This document shows positions 42,850-54,445 of a stretch of 64,000 nucleotides of DNA, piece after piece. Each line of letters begins with the position of its first letter. The stretch's first letter is position 1. The notes below the pieces were generated by a model. It saw only the letters and a program-made list of their open reading frames with translations, was not told the DNA's origin and searched no databases. A program made the translations under genes and the position numbers. The stretch comes from Phytophthora sp. 'mugwort' (taxonomy: Eukaryota; Oomycota; Peronosporomycetes; Peronosporales; Peronosporaceae): contig JAUCEF010000007.1 in the NCBI GenBank assembly GCA_033558025.1, positions 248,001-312,000 on the forward strand. Reading direction: 5' to 3'.

Positions 42850-42977
42850 TGCAACGGGCACACTGTATTTTTGTATTGATTTTTGTAGCTATCCTTAGCT
42901 AGTACAAGTGATATCCAGCTGGTCTGGATATCGTACGGAATCTGAACAAACTGTCATTTCCTATGAAATGGTCCTCC
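42850..42977 (-). repeat. Right terminal inverted repeat of the 1.15-kb element
   Basis: Inverted partner of 41823-41932. It also contains a small hairpin, GATATCCAG/CTGGATATC, at 42910-42932, which the left arm lacks. Confidence 0.6.
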
Positions 42978-43545
42978 TTAGCCCCCCCCCCCTCGTTTGG
43001 CTCAGTTTACAGTAGTACAACTCCGTAAGTTCGAAATCTGAGTGAATGGTTCTGGACAACCTCTTCACTTTTCATTAAAGTTCAGCCCCTAGCAGGAGGG
43101 GAAGGACGCAAAAAGCCTGTGGGCGCACGGCATATTCCTATGCACATAAGTTGCGGGCAATAAGATTTACGAAAATTCTTGTACTCGTCCTCACTGCTAC
43201 TGCTGCTACTCGCCGCAATGGCAAGCGCTCTTAAAATTTGCGCGGCCTTCTTTGTTCTCGTCATTTGTCTACACATCCATGAAACATGGTTATAACATGA
43301 AGAAAGCATGCTAGTGCTAAGGATCGAACGGCCTCAGTGGGCCAACTTGGCATCAAGCGCAGAATGAATACGTACTACCCTCGTTCAGATGAAGTACGTA
43401 CATTCTCGGGCCCGCGTTCTGCACGTACGTCTAGCTTCACAGTTGCTTGAAGTCAGCACGGCACGCACAGCACTCGATGATATTAGTAGATGGGGCCTGC
43501 AATGGGATGGGGTCACACGCCCTGGCCTGAGGAAGCGTCGCTTCT
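42978..43545. other. No supported gene
   Basis: Starts with a C-rich homopolymer right outside the element. A minus frame at 43309-43082 with a Ser-rich run (ASSSSSSEDEYKNFR) resembles the beginning of some transposase genes but cannot be assigned. Confidence 0.35.
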
Positions 43546-43606
43546 AACAGAGACAGACGCCCTGCGTCTCTGTTTTCTTCCCGCACGAGGAAAGCCTGGC
43601 TTTCCT
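43546..43606. repeat. Two adjacent hairpins
   Basis: AACAGAG...CTCTGTT with inner ACGC/GCGT (43546-43574) and, 14 bases on, AGGAAAGCC-T-GGCTTTCCT (43588-43606), a 19-nt near-perfect palindrome. No gene is adjacent. Confidence 0.5.
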
Positions 43607-43733
43607 ATTGTTCGTAGGACGGGATCCCCACGACTTGCGAACGTCTAGGTTAGATTAAATCTGAGCTTTTATTAGCATGCTCACAAGTTCCTACGTACTG
43701 TAAACTGCCTAATTAATGTATCCCTGGGTGGTC

Positions 43734-43838
43734 GTGTCTCTCACCTAAGTGCGATTCGTACCTAGCAGTCTCCCGCCTAAGTGCGATCCGTACTTAATGA
43801 TGTGTCTCTCTCCTAGATACGATCCGTACTTAGTGTAT
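43734..43838 (+). repeat. Three tandem units with core CCTAAGTGCGATCCGTACTTA
   Basis: Cores at 43744-43764, 43776-43796 and 43812-43832 (spacing 32 and 36 bp), each preceded by a GTCTCTC-like word. In the second unit TAAGT and ACTTA form inverted ends, so each core is itself a weak palindrome. The copies differ at several positions. Confidence 0.7.
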
Positions 43839-45780
43839 GGCCGTCCCATATTGTGTCGCCACACCAACTGGTCATGGGTCATCCATCAGAAACACACCTC
43901 ATTACATGCAACTTCGCTCTGCCACAAAATCAACCAAACCGTGACGGTGAGCACTATTGCGCAGTTCAGCGAGGGGAAAGATCGCTCTTACCTGGGAGCG
44001 GGGGGGGGGATGGCTGCAGCAATACACCAGACTCACGAGGTAGACCCACGGCTCTTCTCTTCCACAAAGCAAGCAATTTACATGTTACAGGTCAGCCCCA
44101 AGCCAAAAAAAGCGTCTTTCTATGGAGGAAGGCAGCGACTGGGAGGGGGACTCCGGTCGGGAGGTGTTCGGAGCTCCCTCGACGGGGGAGGGGGCGTTGC
44201 GCTCTCTCTGCTGCGCGACACGCGGCAAGAATAAATGGCTTTCAGAATCGTAACTTATATTTGCTCTTCTTATTTGTAGGTATCTTGTAGTTGCAGTACA
44301 AGCCAAGCTAAATCAGCAATAAATATGTTCAGTCTTAAAACTACCTTACGTTGGTAACTTATCCGGGTACCTGCGAACTGCCACTCACTAAGAGTTTGTA
44401 TACTTTCCGCTACACACTTCTTGCTGTGTGACAGCTACATGGTGTGTGGTAGGTTCTTCGTGAAGCCGACGGAGGTTGGAAAGTGAATATCCAAATAAAG
44501 AGTGCTACTCGTTGTGTATATAATATTCGCAAGATCTACGACCCATGTTTCTTAACATATGTTTTACCCAAGTTTTATCCATGTTTGTAAGTTACGATTT
44601 TGGCAAAATTGAGTGGTTTTAGAGCAACTGGCACAGCGTCTGTTATGGTGCTCGGTATGTCAATGGATTTATTCTCCACACCACACGCCACATCTGAAGA
44701 GTTACACGTTACTCTTCTTGTAACGCCCGTCCCTCACCTAGATCCAATTATGTGGGAGAAAGTGTGGGTCTCACATTTTCCTTGCCAGTCGAAACACATA
44801 GACAACTCGCAGAGCTCTTGCGCGCAGCTCGTTACCCCGACAGAGCATTTGGCAGGTTACCCGCAAGTACTTAAGGTCTCCACTTCGACCGAAGAAGAAC
44901 GCTTCGACACGGAAAATTAAGTGGCACCTCGGCGACAAGTCTAAGGCTGCGAAGACGAATATTAAACCACCTAATCCTCGCGACAAAGCTAAAGATTGGG
45001 CGCCGTTCTGAGGTGCCGCTTACAGGACGAAGGACTCGAACCCCCGTCGGCGTCGTTCGGCATCCATGCCTACGCTCGTTCGATTCCGGGGTCCGTCCGC
45101 AGGTCCAAGCTCCGAGGCGGATTGTACTCGCCTTATCCACTCAGGTGAGTACAGTGTCGTGTAGGATCACGCTGAAATCCAAATGGTATGCGTTCCATAA
45201 ACAAGACCCGCTGCCCCGCAAAAAGGTAGCGATTGTGTAACAATACCTGAAGACCAGGAACGATTTCTTACACCGGATCGGTTGCAAGCGCCTCTGTATA
45301 CCGAGGATGTTTTCGATTAACACATTAATCAGCACCACTAGTCACGAGCGAGGTCTTGAACACAATATTGAGCTCTCGCACCCCCCCCCCCTCCCCCGCA
45401 GTCCCTCCGAAAGAAAGAAGGGTACCGGCGGTCTAGACTAATACGGGGGCGTCAGGGATAACCCTCGGCATGTACGCAGGGACGTTCGGTCCCTACAGAT
45501 ATATAAGGAGCGACAATCAATTGTCTCTCTCACACTCTCGACTACACCAACTCTTATATTGCCTGAGGTAAGCTTTAAGGTCAAAGCATCTTAAGCCTAC
45601 CGAGAGGCATCCCATTCAGTCGAGCGAGTCTAACCACTACAATAAACTAGCTACACTTACCGAAGTCGGATTTGACTCTTGGCGGCTTGAGGGGAAAACG
45701 GCTGATTATTTGTGCTGAATCTACGGCTCTGAGAGCCTCTGTAGGTCCTCCTATTGCTGTGCCTATATATCTATAAAAGT
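43839..45780. other. Non-coding, repeat-like stretch
   Basis: No gene is supported. Notable sequence: a box-B-like word in antisense (GGACTCGAACCC, near 45037), a C-rich run near 45380, and GATATATAAGG near 45499 followed by a pyrimidine-rich start-site-like region (CTCTCTCACACTCTCG), which together resemble the promoter part of an LTR. No partner LTR was found. Confidence 0.4.
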
Positions 45781-47479
45781 ATCAAATGTAAACAGATCGG
45801 AGATCTTGTGTAAGGCCGAGTGTACGACCGGCCTTTACTAAGTACGACCCTGAAATGGTACCAACTTTCGGCTCCAACTGAGCCTGTTCAGACGGCATCT
45901 CTGGAGATGGATATGTCACCCCAACTCGGCTCCAGGAACTAGCCGCCTTACACCGGAAGAGGGCGAGAGGCGAGCGCGGGCCTTTAAGGTCAAGCATGCT
46001 GGCACTTCGAAGTGTGCTGCGTCCCGGTTTCCTGTCAGGGGTGGCTCCGGTGAGCTCAAAACCCGTGGCCAGACGATCTACCGCAAGGGTGCGCCCATGG
46101 CCTCTGCCCTCTCAGTCCCGAAGATGAGGGAGTCGCGTCTGATACGGCCATACCAGTGATGATCAATGATCTCGATGAGCAGCAGGCGCAATTCATGCTT
46201 CAGCCTGCTCGTGCGTCTGAACACGACGCAAGTGATGTCAGCGCGGGGCAACTTGTTACTCTCAGGAAGTTCATTGAAGACTGTACATGTTAGGGAGCGT
46301 ACGTACGCGTCCTAGCGGAGCAGTTGTCCCTCTTTCAGGAGAACCTATACGCTGTGGGGTGTGTACTGCTCGCACTACGCCGTATTCCGCTACAAATAAT
46401 CACCAGTTTTTCTAAGAATGCCGAAAACAAGGGTGGGCTGAACCCACCCTTGCTTCAAGAGCTGGATCTTACTCTTGCACTGCCACTTTTCCCACCATGT
46501 GGGCGAACTGAGCTCGAATGTTCCGCTAATCCAATCTGTCGGCCAGCTGGCACTCGTATTTGAGGTCGGTGTGGCCCACGGAGAGACACCCGATGCAATT
46601 AGAGGTTTTCGGCTCATCTGGTTGAGCTAAAGCAAAGCATTCACACGGTAACAAAGTTTCTAGACGTTCCAGAATCAATTTAACCTTCAGGAGATCTCTG
46701 TATCCCTGAACACCCGCGGTACCACCAGCAGTCCTTCTCCGGTATATTCAACTGTGGACACTTTAATTTTCGTTCCTACCTACGCATCCTCCTTCGAGTG
46801 TCCAAGTGCACGCCGGACGGCCCAACAGCCGCAATCCAAGACCAGCTGGATGTACCACGTGACATTCGGCACATGCACGAGGTTGGAGGCCCACCTCCAG
46901 CTGTAGGGCGAGCGTGGCGCCAGCGTTATTGCTGCGCAGACAGCAAAGCGGAAGGAAGCCAGCTGCCTGTCGAGAAAAATGCAACCCCTCAAGAAGCAGC
47001 TCGACTAGATCGGTCGGTGGGAGGTGGAGGAGGAGGGCCCCAATTAAAAAACCAATGAGATCGAGAACGAGCTATGAACGTCACGCCGGATCGGTATCAC
47101 CGATCCTTCAAATTTGCAGCGAGCCAAGTTGCCGGCTCATAGAAGTAGTATTAGATCGATATTCTTACCTTACCGTATTATCGGCGAATCTTTGCCGTAC
47201 TACTATAGATAAGTATTTTGAGCCCACGGTTCGGGCCACGTATCACGGTGTGTCCAGTCAGCCCGACCCGGGTCAGATTCGCACCTAACAGTTAATGCTC
47301 AACAACAAGTCACAGACAGCCTGAGTCGAAAATTAATGAACGAAATAAGCTGATGTCCTACATTAATTGATTTTGAAGTGAGGTACATTATTTTTAATGC
47401 CACCTAATGCCCATGCCCGGTCCCTGCCGTTTGCAGTGGTCAGCTAATGATCGGTATTGTGTAATACACCTGGTCCCGA
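45781..47479. other. No supported gene
   Basis: About 1.7 kb with short frames only. A perfect 12-bp palindrome CACTTCGAAGTG lies near 46001. Probably old repeat sequence. Confidence 0.35.
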
Positions 47480-48080
47480 TCTAGTCCCCCTGGGCTTACA
47501 CCGTGCCCCTCTCGGCCTCCGCCGTGGCCTCTGTTCTAATAGTTTGTGCCCAATGCCGTACGTCCACCGTGGCTAGTTTCGTGAGTGCGTCCCATCGCCT
47601 CTTGCTGATTTTTCCTTGTTGTTCATACCAGTCCAGGTCACTCCTTGTCCTGGATGCTGTCTGCATTAATGCCCTTGCAAACGCATTATGCTTCCCAAGT
47701 TGATTCGTCCATTCCCGGACCCACAGTATCTTCCAGCCTCCGCGATTGCCAATACATGTCTGTCAGTTTGTGCGCCTCTGGTGTCTTGCGGTGCACTTGT
47801 TGTCAAATTATGTTCCTGTCGTTGCCTGTGACGTAGACCTGATCCCACCTGTGTTGTTGCCATGCTTTAAGTCTCCGTAGTAGCCCAATGTGTCGCCTTC
47901 AAAGCCGTCATCCTTGCCCCCTCATGCGTGCGCCCACTTAGAAATACCACATCATGTGCCTGTTTTCCCTGTGCACTGCTACCACTGCGGTGCCACTGGT
48001 TCCGTTTTATCTGTCGGTCCTGGGCACCCTCCAGCGAAGAACACGACTACAACAGTGTCACCAGCCTTAACTGTGGTGCT
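47480..48080 (-). pseudogene. Fossil RNase H domain of a LINE-type retroelement
   Basis: Reading the minus strand across frames gives a recognisable type I RNase H order: VVVVFFAGGCPGPTDK (strand with the first acid, here Ala in place of Asp), DGFEGDTLGYYGDL (the TNN-x-AEY-x-x-L helix, altered), WDQVYVTGNDRNII (normally VxGDSxLV), then KTPEAHKLTDMYWQ and NAFARALMQTA (normally N-x-x-AD-x-LAN-x-AMD). Stops at several places and at least two frameshifts make it dead, and catalytic residues are changed. A helical tail follows (QGKISKRRWDALTKLATVDV). This assignment is by pattern only. Confidence 0.45.
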
Positions 48081-48370
48081 GGACTCTCCCAGTTCCCGCC
48101 CGTAACGTGGCATGTCGTCCTGCTTAATTACCGGCGCAATTGCTCCCCGAGCCTCCGAGGGGTGTCTTGCGATAGGTCTGCATGCCTGTATCTAATTCGG
48201 GTTGCTAGCCCTGCATTGTGGTGGTTCTCCGTGACGTCGTTGATGGAGTCAAAATGGGCGACCCGCCATCGCCACACTGCCATCAGGTATAGTGCTGCTC
48301 CAATGCTCCAGCACTGCTCCGTGATGCGCTCGACCATGTCTCTCTGATGTCCTGCATTAAGCTGGGTGTA
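48081..48370. other. Unassigned stretch between two dead elements
   Basis: No gene supported; likely flanking parts of the LINE and MULE remnants. Confidence 0.35.
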
Positions 48371-49320
48371 TTATCGCTGTGATCCATGTCGTCGATTAAG
48401 CCTCATTACCTTGCCCGTAATTGACATATTCTTGTTGTTGATCTTGATCTTGATGTGTCGTAGACAGAAATGATGGCTACAAGGGGAAAACTTCACCGAC
48501 AGCATATTGAAACCCTTGTGTCGTTGTGTCGTTCTGACACAACCGTGAAGCAATCAGCCTCTTCAAAAGCTTCTATGACCACCTCCAGAAACCGAAGCCA
48601 TTCTTCGTAATCTTCAACCGGACTAGGTAAAACGCGGATGGAAGGGTTTGCTTGTTGAAGTTCTTTGCGACCGAGATCAGAAATACACCGTAGTTGTCAA
48701 TTTCACCCATAAAGTGTGCTCCATCCAACCTATTAAGTCGTCATGCATTGTAAGCGACACGAATGCCAATACTTCGTGGGAAACTCGCACGCTTGAACAT
48801 CCCATCGTCCTTTTTCTCGAACAACAAAATCGGCCCAGGGGTTTTCTCCGCCACCAACTTCAAGTATCTTATAGCTTCCGGGTAGATGACAAGCCGCTCA
48901 GCGTAGTTGCTCTCGTTAATTGCTTGTTTGATTTGGTATATCGTCGTTGGAGAGATTTTGAATCTTTTGATCACAAGGAATTCCGAAATTGCTGCACCCG
49001 TCATGTGTTCCGTTTTCACTTCGTAGTCCGGCCGCATCTACACCTCGATCGTATGAGCCAGATCTTTGCAGTTTAGCTTGACTTTTTCGGGCCGAGCAAT
49101 GGTGATTTCAGGAACCGTGCAAATAAAACAACGCACGCGCTTGTGGCAACACGTGGCGAGAGTCCTTCCAAAATTCCCTCAAACCGCACCCAGGATGACA
49201 CAATGCATTTAATGTCTTCGCCAGACACGTCTCTGCAAAGGATTGCTGACTGTCGAGCTTTTGCATACGCAGCTGGCTTCCCTCGCGATTTAAACAAAAT
49301 GATGTACATTCAGGTGAGAC
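48371..49320 (-). pseudogene. Second MULE-type transposase remnant
   Basis: Minus-strand parts: a zinc/FAR1-like N-terminus (about 49320-49080, with LCRDVSGEDIKCIVSSW), a linker with a helical segment FKISPTTIYQIKQAIN (49037-48741), the first DDE region LDGAHFMGEIDNYGVFLISVA (about 48730-48620), and, after a frameshift, TVVSERHKGFNMLSV with SHHFCLRHIK (about 48540-48440). The order matches MULE transposases, but it is a different lineage from the copy at 31-32.8 kb. It is truncated at the C-terminal side. Confidence 0.6.
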
Positions 49321-50472
49321 CCACGAACACCTTGCAAATGCACCTAGGCGTACCGTGATAAATACTTCCACACGGTGTCCCGGTTCAGGTATGGAACACC
49401 GAAGTCGTCTTGGCTCCGGTCTCACTGCTGCACTGCCACTTACTCACTCAATAGACCCGTGTTTTCCTTGCCATGACAAGGTCAGCTGCCTCAACGTTGA
49501 ACGGCACTTGTCAGTCCCAAGGTTGCGTACTCGAATATGAGGGAGCCATCTTGGTATTTTTTTGGTTGGTGGATTCATTGGAAATTGAGAAATAGATCAT
49601 GGCAACCTTAATCACTGACACTATATCGATCGTCACATGTTAATCGATCCTATTGTATTCCATTGTTGTTGTATTTCTTGCAATTGCGAGAAACTACACT
49701 GTCTACGGTGTGCAGTACTTATTTGCGATCTAGCAGCCATTTTGCGACGTAGCAGCTGCTACATCAGTCTAGTCCCCGTTGGCACTGCCACAAAACTCCT
49801 TTTGGTGAGTCATTACTAATGCTCGAATAGCATGGAGTGCTGCGGCGATACTACACATAGTACTACTTTCTAGAATTAATACTAGTAGTAGTATTACTCC
49901 TCATCTACCCGGGATGTTGCTAATATCACCATCTGAAAACGAAATCTCAGTGATAGATGACTTTCGGAGCACTTGTTGAGTTTAGTTTCTAGTTGAGGTA
50001 GGTCATCTCTATGCAATCTCAACCTGCCGAGCAAGTGTTGTTTCGGAGGCCCTCCACTTCAGTTTCACATTCAGGGAGAAAGAAAGTAGACCGTTAGCCG
50101 CCAGCACTTCTCGTGAACAGCGGTATAAGCGATCAACCTACTGCGGGGCTCACAGGCTCCCAGGGGAGCACTCCAGCATCTACATCTAACGTCGAGGACA
50201 GAGTGCATGGCACGGGCATCGCCGGAGACATCAATCGGCATCCATTACGCCAGAAGTTCGCCGCTATCGGCGATAGTGCTCCTGAAGGCCCTGAACTACT
50301 TCCGTCCGTGGACAGCTCCGATGGGTACCTCTAATGGTATAATGAAAGTGTTTGACGATATCGCTTTGCACTGTCGTAGTGATGCTGCCTCGGGCTGAAG
50401 AAGCCCGGAACAGCCATGTAAACACGATTCACCACTCTTGTCAGTCAGTATAAAGCCGACCAATGCCAATCC
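49321..50472. other. No supported gene
   Basis: Short frames only. A cluster of TAGTA/TACTA words near 49855-49900 can fold. No domain recognised. Confidence 0.35.
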
Positions 50473-51224
50473 ATGCGCAAATCTGGCACCGTCGAGGAGT
50501 ATGAAGAGCGAGAAGCGCTGCTGCAAGACATCGTGACCTTGATGGATGGTTGGTTGGAGATCGAGGATAACAAAAAGGAAGAAAAGAGTGCCAAGCAGAG
50601 GGGCATCGAAGGTTCGAGGGCTATGCTGCGGTGTCTGGCGATGGGAGAGTTAGACGAAGTCAGTGAAGAATCAGATGTCCAAGAGACTGCTACTCAGCCC
50701 GATCACACAGTCACTACGCCATTTGGACACGCCTACGAGCCGGCTCGCTCGGCGTCTTGTCCAGCAGCAAGCCCGCCACGTGGTAGTCACCTGAATGGGC
50801 TGTCAGTAGCAGCGTCAACAGCAACTTAACCAGCTCAAAGAAGTTCAACATCTGCAGATAGCGCAGCCCTACAGCCTACCCCATCGACTACGCCGAAACA
50901 GCGAGATAAAAAAACGTATAGAACCCGGACGTTCAAGCGGACGTAAGAAGAAGGCCACGAAGCGCGAACAGCGTGGGGTGGTGCCGCAGGCGCTCGCGGG
51001 TGCAATAATGGGGGTCGATGGAGAAGACATAGCCAAATACGCGTATAAAGCTAAAAATGGAGTTTGAGCGAGAGCAGGGAGAGAAGAAGCTCATTCATGA
51101 ATCTAAAGAGGCTGAAAAGCGCCATGTTCACGAAGAGAACACGGAAGAGCAGCGACTGAAAACGGGAGATGAACGAGAGAAACGGATGCATGAATTCATA
51201 CTAGCTCAACAGAACACTAGCTAA
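50473..51224 (+). pseudogene. Remnant of a Myb-like/coiled-coil protein of transposon type
   Basis: The frame from 50473 reads YEEREALLQDIVTLMDGWLE and then Ser/Pro-rich sequence to a stop at 50829. In other frames follow basic (SSGRKKKATKREQRG, near 50940) and highly charged helical parts (MEFEREQGEKKLIHESKE, from 51058, ending at the stop near 51222). The order helix, linker, charged coil is common in oomycete repeat-associated proteins with Myb/SANT heads, but the head itself is missing. Shifts and stops show decay. Confidence 0.35.
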
Positions 51225-51631
51225 GTGTTATCGCTTGCGAGCTGTCAATGCCCAGGTATACTTCTAGTGAAGGCGGCATTAAGCAAAATACATTGAGATT
51301 TGATTTCCCAATGGCTGCAAGCATGTATGACAGTGGAGTTGCAAGCATGGCCACGTAGAAGTTAAGCCCCACAGGATATTGGCGCACACGTTGCTTCTTG
51401 TCCCAGTTCATAAACTCCCACAGAACTTTGAGTCTCTCGAAGCTCTGTGACGGGGCACACAACACCTTGCGCACAAGAAGTGTGGGTTCCGTAGAGTATA
51501 CAAACTCTCAGTGAACGGTAGCTCACTAGTCCCTGGTCTGTGGGACTGTCACCAAAATTAGTTAGATTTGAAACTGAATACATTTATAGTTGACCCCTTT
51601 GAATGCGTCTACATACTAACTATTAGTCACC
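51225..51631. other. No supported gene
   Basis: The minus frames 51474-51217 and 51583-51362 overlap and have moderate coding character (WEFMNWDKKQRVRQYPVGLN) but no domain match. Confidence 0.3.
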
Positions 51632-51824
51632 TGTAGGGTACTCTAGATGTTATCCTATTGAGTTATCCTATTGAGTGCTCTGAGGTCTTTGTACCGTATC
51701 TGTGGTAGCTATCCCTGACGTCATTTTAGTCGACGTCATACTGATGTTTAGCAACATCACTTAGTGTACTTGAGTACACTTGCTCTGAAGAGTGACTTGG
51801 CACTCTTCATGTAACCCCGTTACA
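51632..51824 (+). repeat. Possible solo LTR, TGTAGGG...CGTTACA
   Basis: Bounded by TG and CA, ending in TGTAACCCCGTTACA, which is itself an inverted repeat. Inside are a direct repeat TTATCCTATTGAG, a double GACGTCA and a hairpin GAAGAGTG/CACTCTTC (51787-51808), features of a regulatory terminal repeat. No second copy is present in the window, so the boundaries are guesses. Confidence 0.3.
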
Positions 51825-51927
51825 TCCTTCCCCACTTAAGTTCGGTTTACCGACCATCCAGGACGAGTGAAAGGAAATCTCCGTCTTTCACTCTCCAAGT
51901 CGTATATTACATCGACTTCGCTGCGGT

Positions 51928-52806
51928 TTGGTTTGGTTTCCGCAGTCGGCTCATTTCCTTTTGTGCCCGAGCACTTCCGCGTGCTCTTCTTCTTCTTCGG
52001 CTTCCACGTCAGCCTCAAGCGTGACCAAGACTCGGTCTGGCAGCGGTGCGAAAACGCGTGCCAAGCCTATTGCTTCCAAGCGGCAGGATAAGAGCGCTAA
52101 GCCGTCCGGCAAACGCTCTGCCGCTAAGGGATACACCAAGGTGGCATCCAAGGTGACCCTCAAGGCACCTGAACCACCTGAAGAGGGCCCTGAATACTTC
52201 GTTGACGATAAGGCGGACTCGGACAAGTCTCCCATGTCCTGGGGCGATAACGAGATCCCGCTCGTCAAGGGGTCTGACGGCGATCCGAGTCAGTCGGACT
52301 CGCTTGGGTCCCGTACCCCGCTGTCTAGTCGTAACAGCGACGATGGCGGCGCGCCGAAGACGCCCGAGCGTCAGGGGAGCCCGCGCTCACCCAAGGAGGC
52401 CGAAGAGAAACCTCGTTCTCCGGTCAAGAACTTGACGCTCGCTGAAGCAACTGCTGGCGTCAAGGCCGCTAAGGCTGCAGCAGCCTCGAAAATCAGTCGT
52501 AAGCGGCGAGCTGCTTCCAGTTCTCCGATCCGTGAAGGGTATGAAACCCTCACGCTTACGAGCAAGAGCATCTTCCGTTCTTCTTCCGACGAGGAGGAAG
52601 AGGACCAAATTGGCCAAGAGATCTCCAGCGATCTCGACGGGCAGCAGTCGGAATACCAGGCTGCTTGTCATAAGAGAGGGCGAGCCCCGGCGACCCGATC
52701 GGCTGTAAAGTACTCTTCACCTGTCCGTGGGGGACCTTCTTGGCATTCGTGCGGCGCTGGCATTGCATCCGATAAGCACGGTGCCGGAAGAAATCAAGGA
52801 CCGTGA
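51928..52806 (+). pseudogene. Low-complexity gag-like ORF
   Basis: An open frame of 292 codons without a good ATG at its start. It is Ser/Lys-rich at first (SASTSASSVTKTRSGSGAK), then acidic and Pro-rich (EPPEEGPEYFVDDK), then basic (KISRKRRAASSS) and acidic again (SSSDEEEEDQ). This alternation resembles N-terminal parts of oomycete gag proteins, and it follows the possible LTR, but there is no zinc knuckle or pol. It runs into the piggyBac remnant. Confidence 0.35.
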
Positions 52807-52812
52807 CCCAAT

Positions 52813-53985
52813 TTGACATTGCGACAGCATTTTGAACAACATTATCAAGAAGTGTGCATCACTTTCCGTTCCAAATGGGGTTTGGCTCTTGACAAGAGTT
52901 CTATCCGCACCAAAGCTTGATCTGCAGTGCGAACTTTCATCCGCTCTAAGCCAGACAAGTACGCGGTACGCTTTTATGCCCTGATTGAATGGAGAACACT
53001 GTATGTGCATGGCCTCTTTGATAATGGTAGTGGCAACACTACTATCGCTGGTCACCTAGAACGGTACACAGCTGTGTTTCCAGAGCCGCGAAGGACTATG
53101 GCGACACGGTGCGAGAATAGTGGGCTGGATGCGAAGAGCGCTACGGTACTCTGGTGGCAATGCTTTCTCTCCAGAACCAGCAACTCCCATCTCCAAGTGG
53201 AAGTGTGTCGTCGTCATGTCATGGATTCCTACTACATACGCCATGGGTTTGCGAAGCATGTGCTGGGTATGAGGTCTGGTGAAATTCGCGTAATTGGGAC
53301 GTGCCGACTGAACTACGTGGATGCGTTGTCGCGCCCTGCTGTCAAAGCAGCTATTTTGTCGCTGAAGGACGCTGCACATGGTTCATGGAAGTTAGTTGCG
53401 GCGCTTGACACACCTTAAAATGTAAAGGAGCTTGAAAAGGCTCATAAACAGCGTCAGAAGAAGTTGCGAGTGGCAGATACGTAGACAGTGTTTGTGCCAC
53501 CAGGCTGCCGTTCCGCGCACGCCGGATACATTGTGTTCCGCGATAAGAAAATGGTGGTGTTCTAAACGAACGACCTTGCTGCGACACCCTCTGCCAATGT
53601 GCTTGATGGCAGTACTGCAGAAGCGCAGACGTGTTGCCGTGGGATGGGAATTGTTCAGCGGTGGACGGGAACAGAGATATTCCGCCGGACCAATGTCTGC
53701 GCTCATGTGCACGTATGTGCCTACAACAATTTCATGAACGCTGTTGATCGCCTCGATCAAATGCGTAGCATAAACCCCACGCTCAGGCGTGAACGGAGGC
53801 TACGTGAAAATACTCATGTTCAGCCTACTGACTACAAGCGGTATGCCCAAAAGCAAGACAAGACATCGCCAGAACTCCAGTATCATTGAGCCTCACGAAA
53901 TGGAATTATTACGAGTTGTGCTCGAAGATCCATCTCCTAGAAAGCAAAAGCGTGTACATATAAGCCCTGCAAGTTAAATAGCAAC
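52813..53985 (+). pseudogene. piggyBac-like transposase remnant
   Basis: Plus-strand frames read AVRTFIRSKPDKYAVRFYAL (the piggyBac motif MRTF-x-P-x-KP-x-KYG), GHLERYTAVF, GEIRVIGTCRLNYVDALSRP, then, after stops, FRDKKMVVF-TNDLAATPS (the W/RD-K-x-V-x-x-LST region) and NNFMNAVDRLDQMRSINPTLRRER (the YN-x-FM-x-x-VD-x-x-DQ motif, highly typical). Stops near 53418, 53483 and 53563 and a later frame change make it inactive. The N-terminal part is missing or merged with the gag-like sequence. Confidence 0.75.
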
Positions 53986-54445
53986 GCGAGAGTAAATGTC
54001 AAGAATGAGATGGTACCTGTGTGTGTGCTTCAGTCATACCAACGGGCTCTGATCTCTCTCATGACGCACTCTGGCACACGGACGACGCGTGCCTTAACGA
54101 GGCTACCAAACCTGAGGTAGTCATAGAGCTGACACATCGCTCTCCGAACCTTCTTCATGCTCCGTGCGTCGGCCCCACTGCACAGCTTGTCACCGTGCTA
54201 GACGAGTGCTTCCTGCATAGCCTCCCAATCGCATGGTGTTCCTCCGTAAAACCGCAGATGTCGACGCTGCTGTCACTGCTGCTGTCGCTCTTTCCAATCA
54301 TTTTGCAAATGTGATCTCTCCCATCCATTTTCAGCAGCTCCGCCACGTGGTGAAAGGGATTCATCTGATAGGTTGGATTTTTTGGTTTTGACGGGTTTAT
54401 ATAATTGGCAAACTATGCAGGCCCGCTGAGGGCGACTAAGGGATT
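53986..54445. other. No supported gene
   Basis: Between the piggyBac and PIF/Harbinger remnants; short frames only. Confidence 0.35.

Larger units (their letters stand above)
41823..42977. mobile_element. 1.15-kb DNA element with about 110-130-bp terminal inverted repeats
   Basis: Left end: GAGGGCCATTTCATAGGAAA, continuing through AAGGATAGC and ATCAATACAAAAAT to about 41932. The right end, read on the minus strand from 42977, gives GAGGACCATTTCATAGGAAA, then AAGGATAGC and ATCAATACAAAAAT at similar spacing, to about 42850. The arms match imperfectly with several indels. No transposase domain is visible inside, so it is non-autonomous. Its superfamily is undecided and no clean target duplication was seen. 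Confidence 0.6.

Noticed and set aside
43734..43838. Possible CRISPR array
   Set aside because: Only three diverged units with spacers too short and related to each other; the host is a eukaryote.
45030..45080. Antisense box-B-like word GGACTCGAACCC suggesting a tRNA gene
   Set aside because: No partner box A at the right spacing and no acceptor stem.
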